Positions 35,601 through 36,127 of a DNA stretch of 36,127 nt are shown in pieces; the first letter of the stretch is position 1, and each line of letters begins with the position of its first letter. The stretch is taken from assembly GCA_016206175.1 (NCBI GenBank), contig JACQSB010000005.1, positions 1-36,127 on the forward strand, written 5' to 3'. Position numbers and translations under genes: made by a program. The notes under the pieces were generated by a model that saw only the letters and a program-made list of their open reading frames with translations, searched no databases and was not told the origin of the DNA. The stretch comes from Candidatus Uhrbacteria bacterium. Lineage in GTDB: Bacteria > Patescibacteriota > Patescibacteriia > JACQRZ01.

Positions 35601-35926
35601 TTTCCTTCTGATCCGTTTGCCGGCCACGAAACGATCTTGTAGTTATATGTCGTTCCCGGGGTGAGGTTGCTTAGGCGGATGATTTTTCCGCAGTCTGACG
35701 CCGCTTCTTCCTGAAACGCAAATCCATACGCAGTAGTAGGACCATAGTAGACTTTTCCATAGCCGGAACCGCTCAAGGTATAGCAAATCGTCACACTATT
35801 TGATGTGAGATTGCGTATAGATACGTTTGAGCTTGTAATGGTATCGGCAAAGGTTAGCGGCGGATACCCACCAAATAATACTGCCGAGATGCTAACAAGC
35901 GCTAAAAATCGCCTTACTTTTTTCAT
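29654..35926 (-). CDS. Giant secreted multidomain surface protein (2090 aa): FN3-like domains, many carboxypeptidase-regulatory-like (CarboxypepD_reg) domains, Big_5-like domain, ZU5/adhesin-like segment, tandem C-terminal repeat
   Basis: Signal peptide MKKVRRFLALVSISAVLFGGYPPLTFA; FN3-like LTPGTTYNYKIVSW / LTAGKTYYIAIRAYDAGG; repeated G.V.D..G.P...V......G....T.DDG.Y...V.AG.Y.V.; C-terminal GRPADAFAVMRKLGLG / GRPSDAFAIMREKGLG. Confidence 0.9.
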   Translation of the reverse strand: MKKVRRFLALVSISAVLFGGYPPLTFADTITSSNVSIRNLTSNSVTICYTLSGSGYGKVYYGPTTAYGFAFQEEAASDCGKIIRLSNLTPGTTYNYKIVSWPANGSEGNNGVSSSNYVFATPASDTVAPGNVADGKANLGSAATVTVTHDTVTFNWKTPGDDGWNAGAGPARYQVKYQKHGGTLFQSPSDGGFWNSAPEIAATQLSFVPTLPASMGVTQSLTISGLETNTTYRFGVLSYDATGNASTLPGIWDIKTAAAPTDTFPPAQITGLKIDTVTTTSIAFSWTAPWDPGISSTPQPAARYEIRYKLTPIETESDWQSSLVATNPAPPTPVAGGTMQSYTLNGLTAGKTYYIAIRAYDAGGLASSLNTTFTDSTAQPDTTPPVVSNVRATNISQTSAIISFELDEPGKAKVEYKLDGGVLVASPEITVSKDNLKSIGIYLPNLTKGTAYTYQIVATNETGLSTTQPNFSFTTLSDTQSTSTPPTASNTPTLSNVRIAEIFRDGAKIEGTSNQQVTMKVEYGTTPQYGTVSPFSSTTTATPSIELRGLAPDTIYYARAYVKNTDGVISAPSSQLQFKTLSASTQPTNLPINNTFPPGDAYLVAVVKAPDGTALQGATVGLSTPSYTATPGMPVPAIMSYWASGMTNAQGEYAFPGIPAGTYEMGVSPPSTRTDLGSVSRISGVVLTSGSTMRQNVTLPLQTVIPPNPVTEPLTVYNVNPAGSSDDGNSIWIGWQTNRPATSRVDYGISQSYGSAAESTPGTYTSNHSIQLTGLTPNTTYYFTVTSKDSSGNTASSAAYSFQTKQSSVSLPFGIKTETLWPRPGDKTVPVTNKNIGVELNKTLLSSSVTKDTITVRPIGAATPLNGTIQTYPYGIGFQLFDALQSDTTYEVTIRGGIKSSSGETIANNYSYTFTTQSSTAVGSGVVKGIVSDSRGTPVPNATVSLSNASYTYFTTITTTAFGEYSFRNLAANTYIVQAHPSPRQQGMRSSEQVTIGLSATETREQNFTLSVSQFTVKGFIRYPDNTPVTDAVVEAWRKDGPGSVSAYTDSTGSYCMSLAPGTWMLSLQSRSARNYYDVYSEAPQSPCQTLTTSATGGGSVPFTSGTANPQSNSGFIPASNTYFGGSNWYWSGPPKEVVVGDVATPIKQVDFTVSRISATKVFGRVAREDGLALPVGSVSVRLTGRSEMPPFSISNDADGRFEVPVPAGSYTVVVELLTQNIGITPPPPRTITLADGESKDLETITLLTTNRVIQGTVRDDKNMPLGRVKVGAWKSSTGESIFGATDDNGKYFLKVSAGEWTVSVILDPESGYSMQGPPRIVRVSGAEPVTVDFAISASDAFVSGNIRTPEGAIITGFYGFVSVQQKSGTRLPQGAPVQNGEFTLRVPAGEYILTLETLPNSTYVPENAVSVALATGERKQVNFTVSAKASSISGRLVDERGSLVTGVPFKVFTAGKNGAWYSADVDTTKGTFKMSLPPGDWYIDYDISDPSGTYLKPQQMRGIKMTVQPGQDRSAELKAYRANANLNGRAIDTEGKPVQNIWIGISTKSFAFFSKETAKQLSYLNGDYTDQDGKFNFKVRPDTAYYIRSFLPPSLGYANPVEQKVSAAAGETKDVTLVFRPINVTLSGTAMIDGSPSWAFIWAWSDKGGYTDGYADDDGRYKLKVAANDVWHIAAMSEKDRVAYKSSEFTLPIGTEEKITQNISLASLDVRLPDPVTATADADQLAVVSNSEGVKVSLPPGSAGTGGAVALSITPQVVTPSQGSSRVVGLGYDVDVRSAQGRDISSFNSDITVAIPYEPTELKRLGLTPTDLSLQFWDEARYSWQPVQNAVVNEADHTITGTLAHLTKFALIASTQTETRSIPQTVSASVASTGAVSLAWSYAKDIASTVSYSKVYRSSTKGDLGKLVISSTTETKATDETVSASKTYYYTVRSVDQYNNESTNMDQVAVKTLAAKKSASPITAKTLSFADRLKGMIVLQTQSHGEAYYIYPVDSKAYSLGRPADAFAVMRKLGLGVKNSFLKGYMEYPANVVGKILIDIDTKGRAHYVYPKDKKAYYLGRPSDAFAIMREKGLGISNADLAKLEVVKL
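29657..30005 (-). repeat. Two tandem copies of a ~57 aa C-terminal repeat in the giant surface protein
   Basis: GMIVLQTQSHGEAYYIYPVDSKAYSLGRPADAFAVMRKLGLGVKNSFL and GKILIDIDTKGRAHYVYPKDKKAYYLGRPSDAFAIMREKGLGISNADL. Confidence 0.85.
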
Positions 35927-35955
35927 AATGCTCTTCTGATGAATAAGACAAAAAC

Positions 35956-35964
35956 ATTATATCA
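35956..35964 (-). promoter_or_regulatory. Putative extended -10 promoter element for the giant surface protein
   Basis: TGATATAAT on the - strand, ~30 nt upstream of the start codon; no good -35. Confidence 0.5.
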
Positions 35965-36040
35965 AGATCGCGGAATCTGTATTAGAAACTTATCCCCACC
36001 CCCCCACATCATTATGGAGTATACTTATTATTGCATTACG

Positions 36041-36061
36041 AGGGAATACGATTCCCTTTTT
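36041..36061 (+). terminator. Terminator/attenuator-like hairpin upstream of the partial ORF
   Basis: AGGGAAT-acg-ATTCCCT followed by TTTT. Confidence 0.5.
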
Positions 36062-36071
36062 CATCTTTCCT

Positions 36072-36127
36072 ATGAAACAAACTCGACTGCCATATATCCT
36101 CACTGCAGTTGTCGCATCTATCTTCGG
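36072..36127 (+). CDS. Partial CDS, likely secreted protein (MKQTRLPYILTAVVASIFG...), truncated by the window edge
   Basis: ATG followed by a Lys/Arg then hydrophobic signal-like stretch. Confidence 0.5.
   Translation, partial: MKQTRLPYILTAVVASIF

Noticed and set aside
35991-36007. C-run CCCCACCCCCCCAC as a possible G-quadruplex on the - strand
   Set aside because: Only two usable G-tracts are present, so a canonical quadruplex is not supported; the homopolymer is also a sequencing-error risk.
1-36127. tRNA/rRNA genes, CRISPR arrays, transposons, integrase or phage genes
   Set aside because: I looked for TPsiC-arm motifs, direct repeat-spacer patterns and transposase motifs and saw none, but cannot exclude degenerate cases without software.

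Overview
The window looks like chromosomal DNA from a small-genome, probably monoderm bacterium. It is consistent with Patescibacteria/CPR, but taxonomy is inference only. (1) guaB (+) converges on a near-uninterrupted purine operon on the - strand, in transcription order purL-purM-purQ-purC-purK-purE-purB-purF-purD-purN-purH, with folD just upstream of purL. It nominally covers PRPP to IMP to XMP, with two anomalies: PurQ carries a C-terminal extension that reads as two tandem PurS-like domains, and PurK is a continuous ORF that lacks the central ATP-grasp lobe and the C-terminal domain. (2) On the + strand are an MFS transporter, an Amt ammonium transporter and a compact type IV pilus locus: pilB, pilC, several pilin-like proteins, a PilM with a transmembrane/ectodomain fusion and a major pilin. 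One pilin-like protein (~994 aa) carries 14 WAxG...HYNGxSW repeats in two blocks of seven, predicted to be two seven-bladed beta-propellers. (3) Next are a glycine-rich RRM protein with a long leader, an archaeal-type UMP kinase-like gene, and (-) a ~2090 aa secreted multidomain surface protein ending in a tandem GRPxDAFAxMRxxGLGxxN repeat. A partial secreted ORF starts at the right edge. I saw no tRNA, rRNA, CRISPR array or transposase. All homology calls are from reading motifs by eye; no database search was run.
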